Source: Pseudomonadota bacterium
Lineage (GTDB): Bacteria > Chloroflexota > UBA5177 > JAJPKF01
Reading direction: 5' to 3'
Assembly (NCBI GenBank): GCA_021323865.1
Contig: JAJPKF010000010.1
Location: 17,842 to 81,841, forward strand
Length of the DNA: 64,000 nucleotides
Positions 1-7,482 of the stretch are shown in pieces (the first letter of the stretch is position 1; every line of letters starts with the position of its first letter). The notes below the pieces were generated by a model. It did not search any database, was not told the DNA's origin, and was given only the letters and a program-made list of their open reading frames with translations. The position numbers and the translations under genes were made by a program.

Positions 1-1123
1 CCGAGTGGTTCCAGACCACATAAAACCAGTGGCCGTGATTGCTGAACCGGTAGATCGAGATATCCCCGGAGAGCTTGGCTTTGCCGATGAGCGTCGCCTG
101 GTTGAGGTAGTGCAGGCCGATCTGGAAGGCTCGATACGCGGGCTTGGTGGCGTAGTTGTATTCGACCAAGCCGAAATGATCGGCAAAGGTTTGCCGGATG
201 CCGTCGTCGCGGAAGTCGTACCAGAAGACCTTGCGAACTCCGCCGATCGCTCCGATGAGGTACAGCGTCGCCATCTTGTCGGCCTGCGCAATGGGGTCTT
301 GACACTGAGGACAGCCGGCCTGTCCCGGCCAACCCATCTCCGTGAACCAGATGGGCCGGTGGAAGCGATGCAGCTCACTGACCTCTTGACGGAGCGTCCA
401 GTCGGGAATCCAGGTATAGGGCTGAATGGCCACGATGTCGGCGCGCCCATGGTCCCGCAGAACCTTGTGGATGAAGTCCACCGCGTGCGCGTCGGACCCG
501 CTTGGCCCGGCCATCACCACCCTCGCCTGCGGGTTCGCGTCCTTGATGGTGGTATACGTCCGGCGGAGGAGGTAGGCGTAATCCGCGGCGCGCGGCTTCG
601 GCCGCCAGCGGAGCCGGATGTCCGGCTCGTTCCAAACCTGCCAGCGGTAGATCTGGTGCCGGTAGTGGCGGACGACGGCATCGACGAAGCGTACGAACTG
701 GTTGGTCAGCCGGTAGATGTGTCGATGGCCCATCCAGGTGTGGTTGGCCCGGTACCAGCTATCGTTGTAGTCCAGAAGCCCCAGAATGTGCAGTCCCCGA
801 TGCACCTCCCGAGTGATGACCCGGTCGTAGCGAGGGAAGTGATAGGGGATATTCGGCCCCGAGTGCATGTCGCTGGCCGTGAACTCCTCACGGACCCAGT
901 CGACACCGGTTTGAGCGACGCGAAACAGGGTTGGGGCCACGAGGGTGGGATACCGCTGGGCGATGTACGTGCCGATGCCGTACAGATCCCCGACCTGATG
1001 GGACTCGGTCCGAAACACCGGCTGCGAGTGGGCCTTTGATGCCGAGGCGGCGGGCGGCACCGTGGCGAGCCAAATCGAGGCAAGGGCCAAGCCAACGACG
1101 GCGAGGGAACGGAGCGGGCGCAT
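1..1123 (-). CDS. Secreted GH-A-type glycoside hydrolase, 3' end beyond window
   Basis: Reading the minus strand from ATG at 1123 gives 374 codons with no stop up to base 1, so the C-terminus lies outside the window. Residues 1-28 form a signal peptide (MRPLRS, hydrophobic core, PPAASA). The mature part looks like a TIM-barrel glycosidase: VWNEPD at 163-168 supplies the likely acid/base Glu166, and WFTEMGW at 259-265 the likely nucleophile Glu262, the usual clan GH-A layout (GH5, GH39 and similar). It probably cleaves a polysaccharide or glycoside outside the cell; the substrate cannot be told. GGGAGG lies just before ATG 1123; an in-frame ATG at 1153 lacks a ribosome site but is possible. 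It is divergent from zwf, with about 270 bases between. Confidence 0.8.
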   Translation of the reverse strand, partial: MRPLRSLAVVGLALASIWLATVPPAASASKAHSQPVFRTESHQVGDLYGIGTYIAQRYPTLVAPTLFRVAQTGVDWVREEFTASDMHSGPNIPYHFPRYDRVITREVHRGLHILGLLDYNDSWYRANHTWMGHRHIYRLTNQFVRFVDAVVRHYRHQIYRWQVWNEPDIRLRWRPKPRAADYAYLLRRTYTTIKDANPQARVVMAGPSGSDAHAVDFIHKVLRDHGRADIVAIQPYTWIPDWTLRQEVSELHRFHRPIWFTEMGWPGQAGCPQCQDPIAQADKMATLYLIGAIGGVRKVFWYDFRDDGIRQTFADHFGLVEYNYATKPAYRAFQIGLHYLNQATLIGKAKLSGDISIYRFSNHGHWFYVVWNHS

Positions 1124-1392
1124 CTTCCTCCCGACGGACACCGTCAGAGACATGAAAACCAGATGAACAGGCAGGGGCCGCTGACGAGAATTGTACACGC
1201 TCTCCTCACATCCTGTCCATAGCCGTGTGGGCCGGCTTCTTGATTGAGCGATGAGTTCAGCCGCCCGGACCCCGGAGCTGTCATGGCCCTTGGCTCGAAT
1301 CGTCCAGATCCACCGGAACCGCTCGGTAGCATGAGGTACGAGCCTACGGCCGCGTAGTTCGGGCCGTTCAGTTCCTGGGCAGGAGCCGTCTC

Positions 1393-2940
1393 ATGACCAC
1401 CGCGTTGGAAGCTCCCCTCGTCAATCCCCTCGCGGCCGGTCTGCCTTCCGAGGCGGTGCCGCAGCCGCTGACCGTGGTCATCTTCGGCGCGACGGGAGAT
1501 CTGTCCCATCGGAAGCTGCTGCCGGCCCTCTACAGTCTGGCGGCCGGCCACATGTTGCCGCCCCACTTTGCGGTTGTGGGCGTGGCTCGACGGGAGCAGG
1601 AGCATGAGGACTTTCGTTCCGACATGCGACAGGCGGTGGGCAGCTTCGGCGACCAGGGCTTGAGTGATGCTGTGTGGGACAGCTTTGCCCAGTCCCTGCA
1701 CTTCTGTCAGGGGCAGTTCCAAGACCCACACTCATATCGTGCGCTGAAACGCGAGCTGGATTCCTTGAAGGAGCGCGCCGGCACCTGCGGCAACGTGCTC
1801 TACTACCTCGCCACCCCGCCGCAGTTCGATGCCGACATCGTGGAGAACCTCCACGCCGCCGGGCTCCTCACCGGCAGCGCCTCGGAGACCCCCTGGACGC
1901 GCATCATCTTTGAGAAGCCCTTCGGACACGATCTCGATAGCGCCCGGGAGTTGAACCGGCGAATCCACGAGCACCTGCGCGAGGATCAGATCTACCGCAT
2001 CGACCACTATCTGGGCAAGGAAACCGTCCAGAACATCATGGCGGTACGGTTCGCCAACGGTATCCTGGAGCCGCTGTGGAGTCGCAACTACGTCGACAAC
2101 ATCCAGATCACGGCAGCGGAGGCCATCGGGGTGGAGAATCGGGCCTCCTACTACGAGGGCGCCGGCGCCCTACGCGACATGGTCCAGAGCCACCTGCTCC
2201 AGGTGTTTAGCCTTGTGGCCATGGAGCCGCCTGTCTCCTGGTCACCGAAGGCCATCCACGACGAGAAGGTAAAGGTCCTTCAGGCCATGACCCGGGTTCG
2301 TGGCGGTGAGGTCGATCATCAAGCCGTTCGTGGTCAGTACGGCCCCGGCTGGGTGGGTGGCAAGCCGGTCGCCGGCTATCGCCAGGAGCAGGGAGTGTCT
2401 CCGGAGTCGAACGTCGACACCTTTGCCGCCCTGAAGCTGTGTGTCGACAGCTGGAGGTGGGCCGGCGTTCCTATCTATCTGCGCACCGGGAAGCGGCTGC
2501 CGCGTCGCGCCACCGAAGTCACGCTGACCTTCAAGAGCCCGCCCCAAATGCTCTTCAACCGCTTCTCGGGTCCGGTGCAGGATGACGTGCTGACCATGCG
2601 CATCCAGCCCGACGAGGGCGTGACGCTCACGCTCAATTCGAAGGTTCCCGGCCAGGGATTCCAAATCCAGCCGGTCCATCTCGACTTCTTGTACGGCGCC
2701 ACGTTTTCGGGTCATGTGCCCGAGGCCTACGAAAGGCTCTTGCTTGACGCGATGCGCGGGGACTCGACGCTGTTCACACGCACGGATGAGGTGGAAGAAG
2801 GCTGGGACGTCATTCAGGGCATCCTTGACCGCTGGGCAGAAACACCCGTCGATTTCCCCAACTATCCTGCCGGCAGCTGGGGCCCTCCCGCCTCGGATGA
2901 GCTCATCCAAACGGACGGCCGCCAGTGGCGCAATCCATAG
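1393..2940 (+). CDS. zwf: Glucose-6-phosphate 1-dehydrogenase
   Basis: Oxidises glucose 6-phosphate to 6-phosphogluconolactone with NADP+, the entry step of the oxidative pentose-phosphate pathway, in the cytoplasm. The 515-residue length is normal for the family. The nucleotide-binding motif GATGDLSHRK is at 32-41, EKPFG at 174-178, and the substrate-binding and catalytic signature RIDHYLGKE at 202-210. The ATG is preceded by AGGAG about eight bases upstream. It is the first gene of a collinear run: opcA starts four bases after the stop, followed by pgl and acylphosphatase. This clustering suggests that NADPH supply is transcribed as one unit. Confidence 0.97.
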   Translation: MTTALEAPLVNPLAAGLPSEAVPQPLTVVIFGATGDLSHRKLLPALYSLAAGHMLPPHFAVVGVARREQEHEDFRSDMRQAVGSFGDQGLSDAVWDSFAQSLHFCQGQFQDPHSYRALKRELDSLKERAGTCGNVLYYLATPPQFDADIVENLHAAGLLTGSASETPWTRIIFEKPFGHDLDSARELNRRIHEHLREDQIYRIDHYLGKETVQNIMAVRFANGILEPLWSRNYVDNIQITAAEAIGVENRASYYEGAGALRDMVQSHLLQVFSLVAMEPPVSWSPKAIHDEKVKVLQAMTRVRGGEVDHQAVRGQYGPGWVGGKPVAGYRQEQGVSPESNVDTFAALKLCVDSWRWAGVPIYLRTGKRLPRRATEVTLTFKSPPQMLFNRFSGPVQDDVLTMRIQPDEGVTLTLNSKVPGQGFQIQPVHLDFLYGATFSGHVPEAYERLLLDAMRGDSTLFTRTDEVEEGWDVIQGILDRWAETPVDFPNYPAGSWGPPASDELIQTDGRQWRNP

Positions 2941-2944
2941 TTCC

Positions 2945-4009
2945 ATGACGGCACCAAGCAGCAGCACCGTCGACACCGTGGGGGCCATCGAGGCCCGGCT
3001 GGCCGAGCTGCGCTGCCGGCCCGACGGTGTTGACGCGGAGACGGGGTTCGTTCGGGCCAGAACGCTGAATCTGGTCGTGTATGCCGAGACCGCCGAGGTC
3101 GCCCGGCAGGCGGAAGCAACCCTCGCCTCGCTGGCGCAGACGTTCCCCTCCAGAGCCGTTCTCGTCATTCCGGGAGAGGAGCAGGCTGAGCCGGGTATCT
3201 CTGCTGCCGTATCCACCGAGTGTCACCGGGTCCGGGATCGACTGGTCTGCTATGAGCAGATCTCCATCCACACCCGCGGCGGCTCCAGCCGTCACGTGCT
3301 CGGAGTGGTCGAGCCGCTGCTGGTCAGCCATCTGCCGGTCTGTCTGTGGTGGCTCGCCGACCCCTCCTTTTCACACGACGCCTTCCGGCAGCTGGCCTCG
3401 ATCAGCCAGAGAATCATCCTCGACTCTCGAGGCTTTCGAGAGCTGCCTCGGGACTTTGCGGAGCTACAGCGATTGGTGCAGACCGGGACGCATATCGTTG
3501 ACGATCTCACCTGGCAGCGACTGCTGCCCTGGCGCCAGGTGATGGCCCAGCTCTTTCCCGGGGAGGAGGGTACCCGCCATCTGGCCGCCGTGGAGCGGGT
3601 CAGAGTTGAATGTGGCCAAAGGCAGCGGGCCGAGGCGGTGCTGCTCCTCGCCTGGCTGGCCGCGGCGCTCAGGTGGGACACCGAAGGCGGCGTGCGATGC
3701 CCCGACACCACCGGTGCGCGGGACATTTCGGTCCTGGTCGAGCCGACGACCGCCGAGGACGGACTCAGGAGCGTCGAGATCGCCACGGGTCCCCAGGAGG
3801 CCTCTGATCGCTTCGTGCTCTCGCGTGACGGACCCGAGATGGTGGCGCGGATTCGCGGCTCGTCGGTGACCGAGGTGTCTCGTCGCAGCCACGTGCAATG
3901 GCCCGATGACTGTGATCTGATCCAAACCGGCCTGGCCCTTCGTGGAGGGGACCCCGTCTTCGAGCAGGCGCTTGCCCATGCCGAAAATCTGTCGGTCATC
4001 GCCGCGTAG
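2945..4009 (+). CDS. opcA: Glucose-6-phosphate dehydrogenase assembly protein
   Basis: 354 residues. OpcA is an allosteric and assembly partner of Zwf in cyanobacteria and actinobacteria, where it is needed for full dehydrogenase activity. The sequence matches the family through the N-terminal RARTLNLVVYA segment, a central SHLPVCLWWLAD segment and the position directly behind zwf. The open frame extends upstream into zwf, but ATG 2945, four bases after the zwf stop, is the sensible start. Ten bases separate it from pgl. OpcA restricts the plausible taxa to cyanobacteria, actinobacteria, Chloroflexota and relatives. Confidence 0.92.
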   Translation: MTAPSSSTVDTVGAIEARLAELRCRPDGVDAETGFVRARTLNLVVYAETAEVARQAEATLASLAQTFPSRAVLVIPGEEQAEPGISAAVSTECHRVRDRLVCYEQISIHTRGGSSRHVLGVVEPLLVSHLPVCLWWLADPSFSHDAFRQLASISQRIILDSRGFRELPRDFAELQRLVQTGTHIVDDLTWQRLLPWRQVMAQLFPGEEGTRHLAAVERVRVECGQRQRAEAVLLLAWLAAALRWDTEGGVRCPDTTGARDISVLVEPTTAEDGLRSVEIATGPQEASDRFVLSRDGPEMVARIRGSSVTEVSRRSHVQWPDDCDLIQTGLALRGGDPVFEQALAHAENLSVIAA

Positions 4010-4018
4010 ATCAAGCCG

Positions 4019-4756
4019 ATGACGTTCTCGGCCTCCGGCCAGTTCCACACCCTTGGCGGGATTGACGAGCTGGCCGAGCGAGGAGCGGCCCTCATCGCCG
4101 ACGACCTGGAAGCGGCCGTGCAGGAGCGCGGCGTCTTCCGCCTGGCGTTGTCGGGCGGCAACACACCCCGGCCCGTGTACGAGCGTCTGACGAAAAAGCC
4201 CTATGATTCCATTCCCTGGGACCGGGTCCACGTGTACTTTGGCGACGAGCGAATGGTTCCATGCGATGACCCCGAAAGCAACTACCGCATGGCCTGCGAA
4301 ACGCTGCTGGATCGGGTGGACATCCCGCCCTGGAATGTTCACCGGATGGCCGGTGAGATCAATGTGGAAGCGGCGGCCCGGCTCTACGAGCGAGACCTCA
4401 GGGATTTGGCGACCGAGACGGGTGATCCGGTGCCGCGACTCGATCTGATCCTGTTGGGTCTCGGGCCGGACGGCCACACCGCCTCGCTCTTTCCCGGGAC
4501 ACCCGCTCTTCAGGAGCATACGCGGTTGGTGTGCTCCGTCAGCCTTCCGGAGACGTCTGAGGGCGCCAAGCACGCGGTCTCTCGCCTGACGCTGACCTAT
4601 CCGGTGCTCAACGCCGCACGGCGAGTGGTGTTCCTTGTGTCGGGGTCCGATAAGGCCGCTGCTCTCGAGAGGGTCCGAGCCGGGGATGAGTCCGCTCCCG
4701 CCACCCGTGTTCGGCCCCACGATGGCGACCTGATCTGGCTGGTCGCCGAGAGCTAG
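4019..4756 (+). CDS. pgl: 6-phosphogluconolactonase
   Basis: Hydrolyses 6-phosphogluconolactone to 6-phosphogluconate, the step after Zwf. 245 residues, as usual for the NagB-like (DevB/Pgl) family. Family motifs are [13 protein letters not shown] (45-57), the GDERMVP loop (75-81) and [14 protein letters not shown] (147-160), which carries the catalytic region. It is third in the zwf-opcA-pgl run and two bases before the acylphosphatase start, so the genes are almost certainly co-transcribed. A long minus-strand open frame opposite is a codon-bias shadow. Confidence 0.95.
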   Translation: MTFSASGQFHTLGGIDELAERGAALIADDLEAAVQERGVFRLALSGGNTPRPVYERLTKKPYDSIPWDRVHVYFGDERMVPCDDPESNYRMACETLLDRVDIPPWNVHRMAGEINVEAAARLYERDLRDLATETGDPVPRLDLILLGLGPDGHTASLFPGTPALQEHTRLVCSVSLPETSEGAKHAVSRLTLTYPVLNAARRVVFLVSGSDKAAALERVRAGDESAPATRVRPHDGDLIWLVAES

Positions 4757-4758
4757 CC

Positions 4759-5031
4759 ATGCTCTCGTGCGTCCGACTCCGCATTCATGGCTATGTTCAG
4801 GGCGTGAACTTTCGCTACCTCGCCCGACGCCGGGCCCAGGGGTTGGGCCTCACCGGATGGGTCCGGAATCGAGAGGATGGAACCGTCGAGGCGCTCGCCT
4901 GCGGCGAGCCGGAGGCCGTCGCCGCCTTCGGCGAATGGTGTCGCCAGGGACCGCCCTCCGCTCGGGTGGATCGGGTCGAGGTGCACCCGGAGGACGCGTC
5001 GGAGCCTACCGGCGGGTTCGCGATTCGATAA
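4759..5031 (+). CDS. acyP: Acylphosphatase
   Basis: A 90-residue cytoplasmic enzyme that hydrolyses acyl phosphates. It has the family signature [10 protein letters not shown] with catalytic Arg19, and GWVRN with catalytic Asn37; a C-terminal GGF segment closes the ferredoxin-like fold. It begins two bases after the pgl stop, so it is likely translated with the pentose-phosphate operon. Why it accompanies this operon is not evident from sequence. Length and motifs are standard. Confidence 0.93.
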   Translation: MLSCVRLRIHGYVQGVNFRYLARRRAQGLGLTGWVRNREDGTVEALACGEPEAVAAFGEWCRQGPPSARVDRVEVHPEDASEPTGGFAIR

Positions 5032-5052
5032 GGCCGGCGGAGGGAAGGAACG

Positions 5053-5268
5053 ATGGGAGACGATCGGGAGACGGCGGCGCAGCGCTATGACGAGGCGGCG
5101 GCCCAGATGGACCTCGCGGCGCATCACCTCCGCGTGGCGGCCGAGCGGATGCGGGAAGGCGAAGTGCCGAGTGCTTGTGCGCACGCCCTCGCCGGCCACG
5201 GACATCTCCTCAATGGGCGCCGGCTTTTGGATGCCAACGCCTCTCTCCACGCCACGAAGGCGCGTTGA
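5053..5268 (+). CDS. Small charged hypothetical protein
   Basis: 71 residues, unrecognised. It is rich in Ala, Arg, His and Glu, and most of it should be helical (ETAAQRYDEAAAQMDLAAHHL), with no membrane segment or signal peptide. Support for a real gene: a strong ribosome site (GGAGGGAAGG) before ATG 5053, collinearity 21 bases behind acyP, and a GC-rich terminator hairpin after it. It looks like the last gene of the zwf operon. No function can be assigned. Confidence 0.6.
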   Translation: MGDDRETAAQRYDEAAAQMDLAAHHLRVAAERMREGEVPSACAHALAGHGHLLNGRRLLDANASLHATKAR

Positions 5269-5333
5269 GGCATCCGACATCTTGGCCGTCGCCAAGTGGG
5301 ACCGACCAGAGGGTTGGCGGCAATCGGCGGAGC

Positions 5334-5358
5334 GGGGAGCGGGCTGAGGCCGCTCCCC
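5334..5358. terminator. GC-rich hairpin between convergent genes
   Basis: Perfect 9-bp stem GGGGAGCGG (5334-5342) and CCGCTCCCC (5350-5358) with a 7-base loop. It lies between the end of the zwf operon and the end of the Flp pilin gene, so it can act in both directions. Neither side has a U-tract. Confidence 0.65.
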
Positions 5359-5371
5359 AATGTCCTGCTGG

Positions 5372-5569
5372 TTAGAGGGCGTTCACCACGTCTTGGAACG
5401 TGCTCTTGATGCCCGTTCCAATCAGGACGATCACGGCAATTGCCGCGACGGAGATGAGAGCCACGAGGAGGCCGTATTCGACCATTCCCTGCCCTTCCTC
5501 ATTGTCCTGGCAGAGGGCGATGCTCGCGCGTACCCAGAGCCTGGCCAGCCTATCCATGAGCTGATACAC
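5372..5569 (-). CDS. flp: Flp/Fap-type IVb pilin
   Basis: Small prepilin for a Tad-type adhesive pilus. The class III leader ends in EEGQG followed by MVEYG, the usual prepilin peptidase site with the conserved Glu-Tyr pair, then a single hydrophobic helix (LLVALISVAAIAVIVLIG) and a short tail. The unusually long leader (about 27 residues) carries an amphipathic helix. GTG 5569 gives 65 residues and sits 7 bases from GGAG; GTG 5575 would be too close to that site. A CpaE-like protein and a PilB-N-domain protein occur near 45-47 kb, but no Tad secretion ATPase or prepilin peptidase is in the window. Confidence 0.85.
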   Translation of the reverse strand: MYQLMDRLARLWVRASIALCQDNEEGQGMVEYGLLVALISVAAIAVIVLIGTGIKSTFQDVVNAL

Positions 5570-5684
5570 AGTCACACTCCATTCACACGATCGTTCAGAT
5601 TGCTGGACAGGTGATGCCCGAAGTAAGCGCCTGGCGCCAGAGGACGCTTAGCCTCCCCCGTTTGGGCCATCTATCTCATGGTTA

Positions 5685-5714
5685 TTCAGATATAGTAGCT
5701 GCGACCTTTATAAT
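5685..5714 (+). promoter_or_regulatory. Probable sigma70-type promoter of the vWA/PP2C/kinase cluster
   Basis: A consensus TATAAT (5709-5714) lies 18 bases after TTCAGA (5685-5690, four of six matches to TTGACA), about 44 bases before the vWA start. AT-rich sequence stands out here against the GC-rich surroundings. Confidence 0.45.
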
Positions 5715-5757
5715 GTTCACAATCCATTTCATCACCTGAAGGCAAAGGGACAGGAAA

Positions 5758-6597
5758 ATGAGCTACTCGGCAGAGATCAGTCGCAGCAATCCATCCATGT
5801 TCCTCTTCCTCATCGATCAATCGGGCTCCATGGATGACTCGTTCGGGGCCGGCGAGTCGGGGCGAAAGAAAGCCGACGGCGTGGCTGATGCCGTCAACCG
5901 GCTGCTCCAGAATCTCGTGATCAAGTGCGCCAAGCAGGAGGGCGTTCGCGACTACTACGACGTGGGGGTCATCGGCTATGGCGGCAAGGTGTCCGCCGCC
6001 CTTTCCGGGACGCTCGCCGGTCGCGACCTGGTACCGATCAGCGAGCTTGCCGACGCGCCTGCTCGGGTCGAGGAGCGAGCCCGAAAGGTTGAGGACGGCG
6101 CCGGCGGGCTGGTGGACGAATCCGTGAAGTTTCCGGTGTGGTTCGATCCGGTCGCCAAGGGTGGAACCCCCATGTGCGAGGCGCTGAGCAAGGCCCGCGA
6201 CATCACGGCCGGTTGGGCCCAAACCCACGGCGGCTCCTTCCCCCCGGTGGTCATGAACATCACCGATGGCGAATCGACCGACGGAGACCCGTCATCGGCC
6301 GCCGCGGCCCTCACGGAGGTGCAGACGTCCGATGGAAATGTGCTCTTGTTTAACCTGCATCTGTCGTCCAGCGCCGCGTCGCCGATTCAGTTTCCCGACG
6401 CGGAGACGAACCTGCCCGACGAATATGCCAAGCTGTTGTTCCGCATGTCCAGTCATCTGCCGTCTCATATGCGGTCCATCGCGGCTCAGGAGGGCATGGC
6501 CGTGACCGATGGTTCTCGCGGCTTCGTCTTCAACGCGGACATGGTGTCCGTGATTCGCTTTCTCGACATCGGGACGAGGCCCGGCAACCTGCGCTAA
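5758..6597 (+). CDS. TerY-like von Willebrand factor A domain protein
   Basis: 279 residues, mostly one vWA domain. The MIDAS metal motif DQSGSMDD begins at Asp20 (DxSxS intact); NITDGESTDG later gives the conserved metal-site Asp. No signal peptide or membrane segment, so cytoplasmic. SD-like AGGA precedes the ATG. It is followed within 10 bases by a PP2C-like gene and then a kinase-like gene, the arrangement of the TerY-P triads described in comparative genomics of tellurium/stress (Ter) systems. There, the vWA protein is thought to be a scaffold whose state is set by the kinase and phosphatase. That role is inferred from context here. Confidence 0.85.
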   Translation: MSYSAEISRSNPSMFLFLIDQSGSMDDSFGAGESGRKKADGVADAVNRLLQNLVIKCAKQEGVRDYYDVGVIGYGGKVSAALSGTLAGRDLVPISELADAPARVEERARKVEDGAGGLVDESVKFPVWFDPVAKGGTPMCEALSKARDITAGWAQTHGGSFPPVVMNITDGESTDGDPSSAAAALTEVQTSDGNVLLFNLHLSSSAASPIQFPDAETNLPDEYAKLLFRMSSHLPSHMRSIAAQEGMAVTDGSRGFVFNADMVSVIRFLDIGTRPGNLR

Positions 6598-6607
6598 GGT
6601 TGGGGCG

Positions 6608-7363
6608 ATGCATGTTCGCCTGGCCGGCTTCTGGCTGCAAAAGCGGGGAAATCTGCCGGCCGAATACGAGGATGCCTTTGCCCCCGAGTGTCGAGTGGAG
6701 ACCGAGGCGTGGAGATTACGTACCGCCGTGGCCGACGGCGCGACCGAAACCTCGTTCTCCGGCTTGTGGGCCCGTGAGCTGGTCACTGCATACGCCAAAG
6801 GCCGCCTCGAAGATGGTCGGCTCTGCTCGGGCCTCCATGCCGCCCGGCGACGCTGGCGCCATGCGATCCCCAACCGGCCACTTCCCTGGTACGCGGCCGA
6901 GAAGCTGCGGCAGGGCGCCTACGCCACAGTTGTGGGGCTGACGGTGATGCATGACCTGCAGCATCAGGGCGGAGGCTGGGCCGCCATTGCCGCGGGTGAT
7001 TCCTGCCTCTTCCACCTTCGTGCGGGAAGGCTGGTGCGGGCCTTTCCACTTCAAAACGTGGACCAGTTCTCCAGCCGTCCGGCGCTGCTCGCCAGTCTTC
7101 CCGGGCCGGCTTCTTCAGGCCCGGCATTGGCGGCATCCGCCGCCGGTTCCTGGCGCTCGGGGGATTCGTTCCTACTGGCGACGGATGCCGTCGCCGAGTG
7201 GCTGCTGCGGGAAGGTCGTCGGGCATGGGGCGAGCTGTTGGAGGTTCTCGAGCCGGCCGACTTCGCCGGCCTGATGGAACACCGTCGTCAGGCCGGCACA
7301 TTGCGCAATGACGACTGCACCGTCGTTCGCCTGGACGTCTCCACCCGTGGGCGGCCCCAATGA
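6608..7363 (+). CDS. PP2C-like protein phosphatase
   Basis: 251 residues resembling the metal-dependent PP2C Ser/Thr phosphatase fold. VADGATETSF (about 42-51) stands where PP2C has its first metal motif (DGxGG) but lacks the double glycine. AAGDSCLFHLRAGRL corresponds to the GDSR strand, LLATDAVAEWLL to the SDGL motif, and LRNDDCTVV to the terminal DN(D/A)T motif with its metal Asp. It is therefore a divergent member. GGTTGGGGCG precedes ATG 6608. Its stop overlaps the start of a 40-codon ORF (ATGA). Likely partner: the kinase-like protein two genes on. Confidence 0.8.
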   Translation: MHVRLAGFWLQKRGNLPAEYEDAFAPECRVETEAWRLRTAVADGATETSFSGLWARELVTAYAKGRLEDGRLCSGLHAARRRWRHAIPNRPLPWYAAEKLRQGAYATVVGLTVMHDLQHQGGGWAAIAAGDSCLFHLRAGRLVRAFPLQNVDQFSSRPALLASLPGPASSGPALAASAAGSWRSGDSFLLATDAVAEWLLREGRRAWGELLEVLEPADFAGLMEHRRQAGTLRNDDCTVVRLDVSTRGRPQ

Positions 7364-7482
7364 AGGAGGCTCAGCCGGTACCGATGCGTGAACCACATCC
7401 GCCGCTCGCCGCGCATGGATATTTCCCCCGGTCTCGGCCGGAGGCCGGTCCTGGCATCGTGACCAGCTCGCATCGGCCATGA
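7360..7482 (+). CDS. 40-residue Pro-rich ORF coupled to both neighbours
   Basis: ATG 7360 overlaps the PP2C stop (ATGA, 7360-7363), and the TGA at 7480-7482 overlaps the kinase ATG (ATGA, 7479-7482), so it fills the gap exactly in frame. The peptide begins MKEAQPVPMREPHPPL and is rich in Pro, Arg and His. The kinase start lacks its own ribosome site, so translation of this ORF could deliver ribosomes to it. It may be a real micro-protein, a coupling device, or coincidence. No homolog is known to me. Confidence 0.45.
   Translation: MKEAQPVPMREPHPPLAAHGYFPRSRPEAGPGIVTSSHRP

Noticed and set aside
5..1039. 344-residue plus-strand open frame
   Set aside because: It lies opposite a minus-strand frame with signal peptide and VWNEPD/WFTEMGW motifs; it is a codon-bias shadow.
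3464..4720. 418-residue minus-strand open frame
   Set aside because: Antisense to opcA and pgl, no recognisable protein, no ribosome site.
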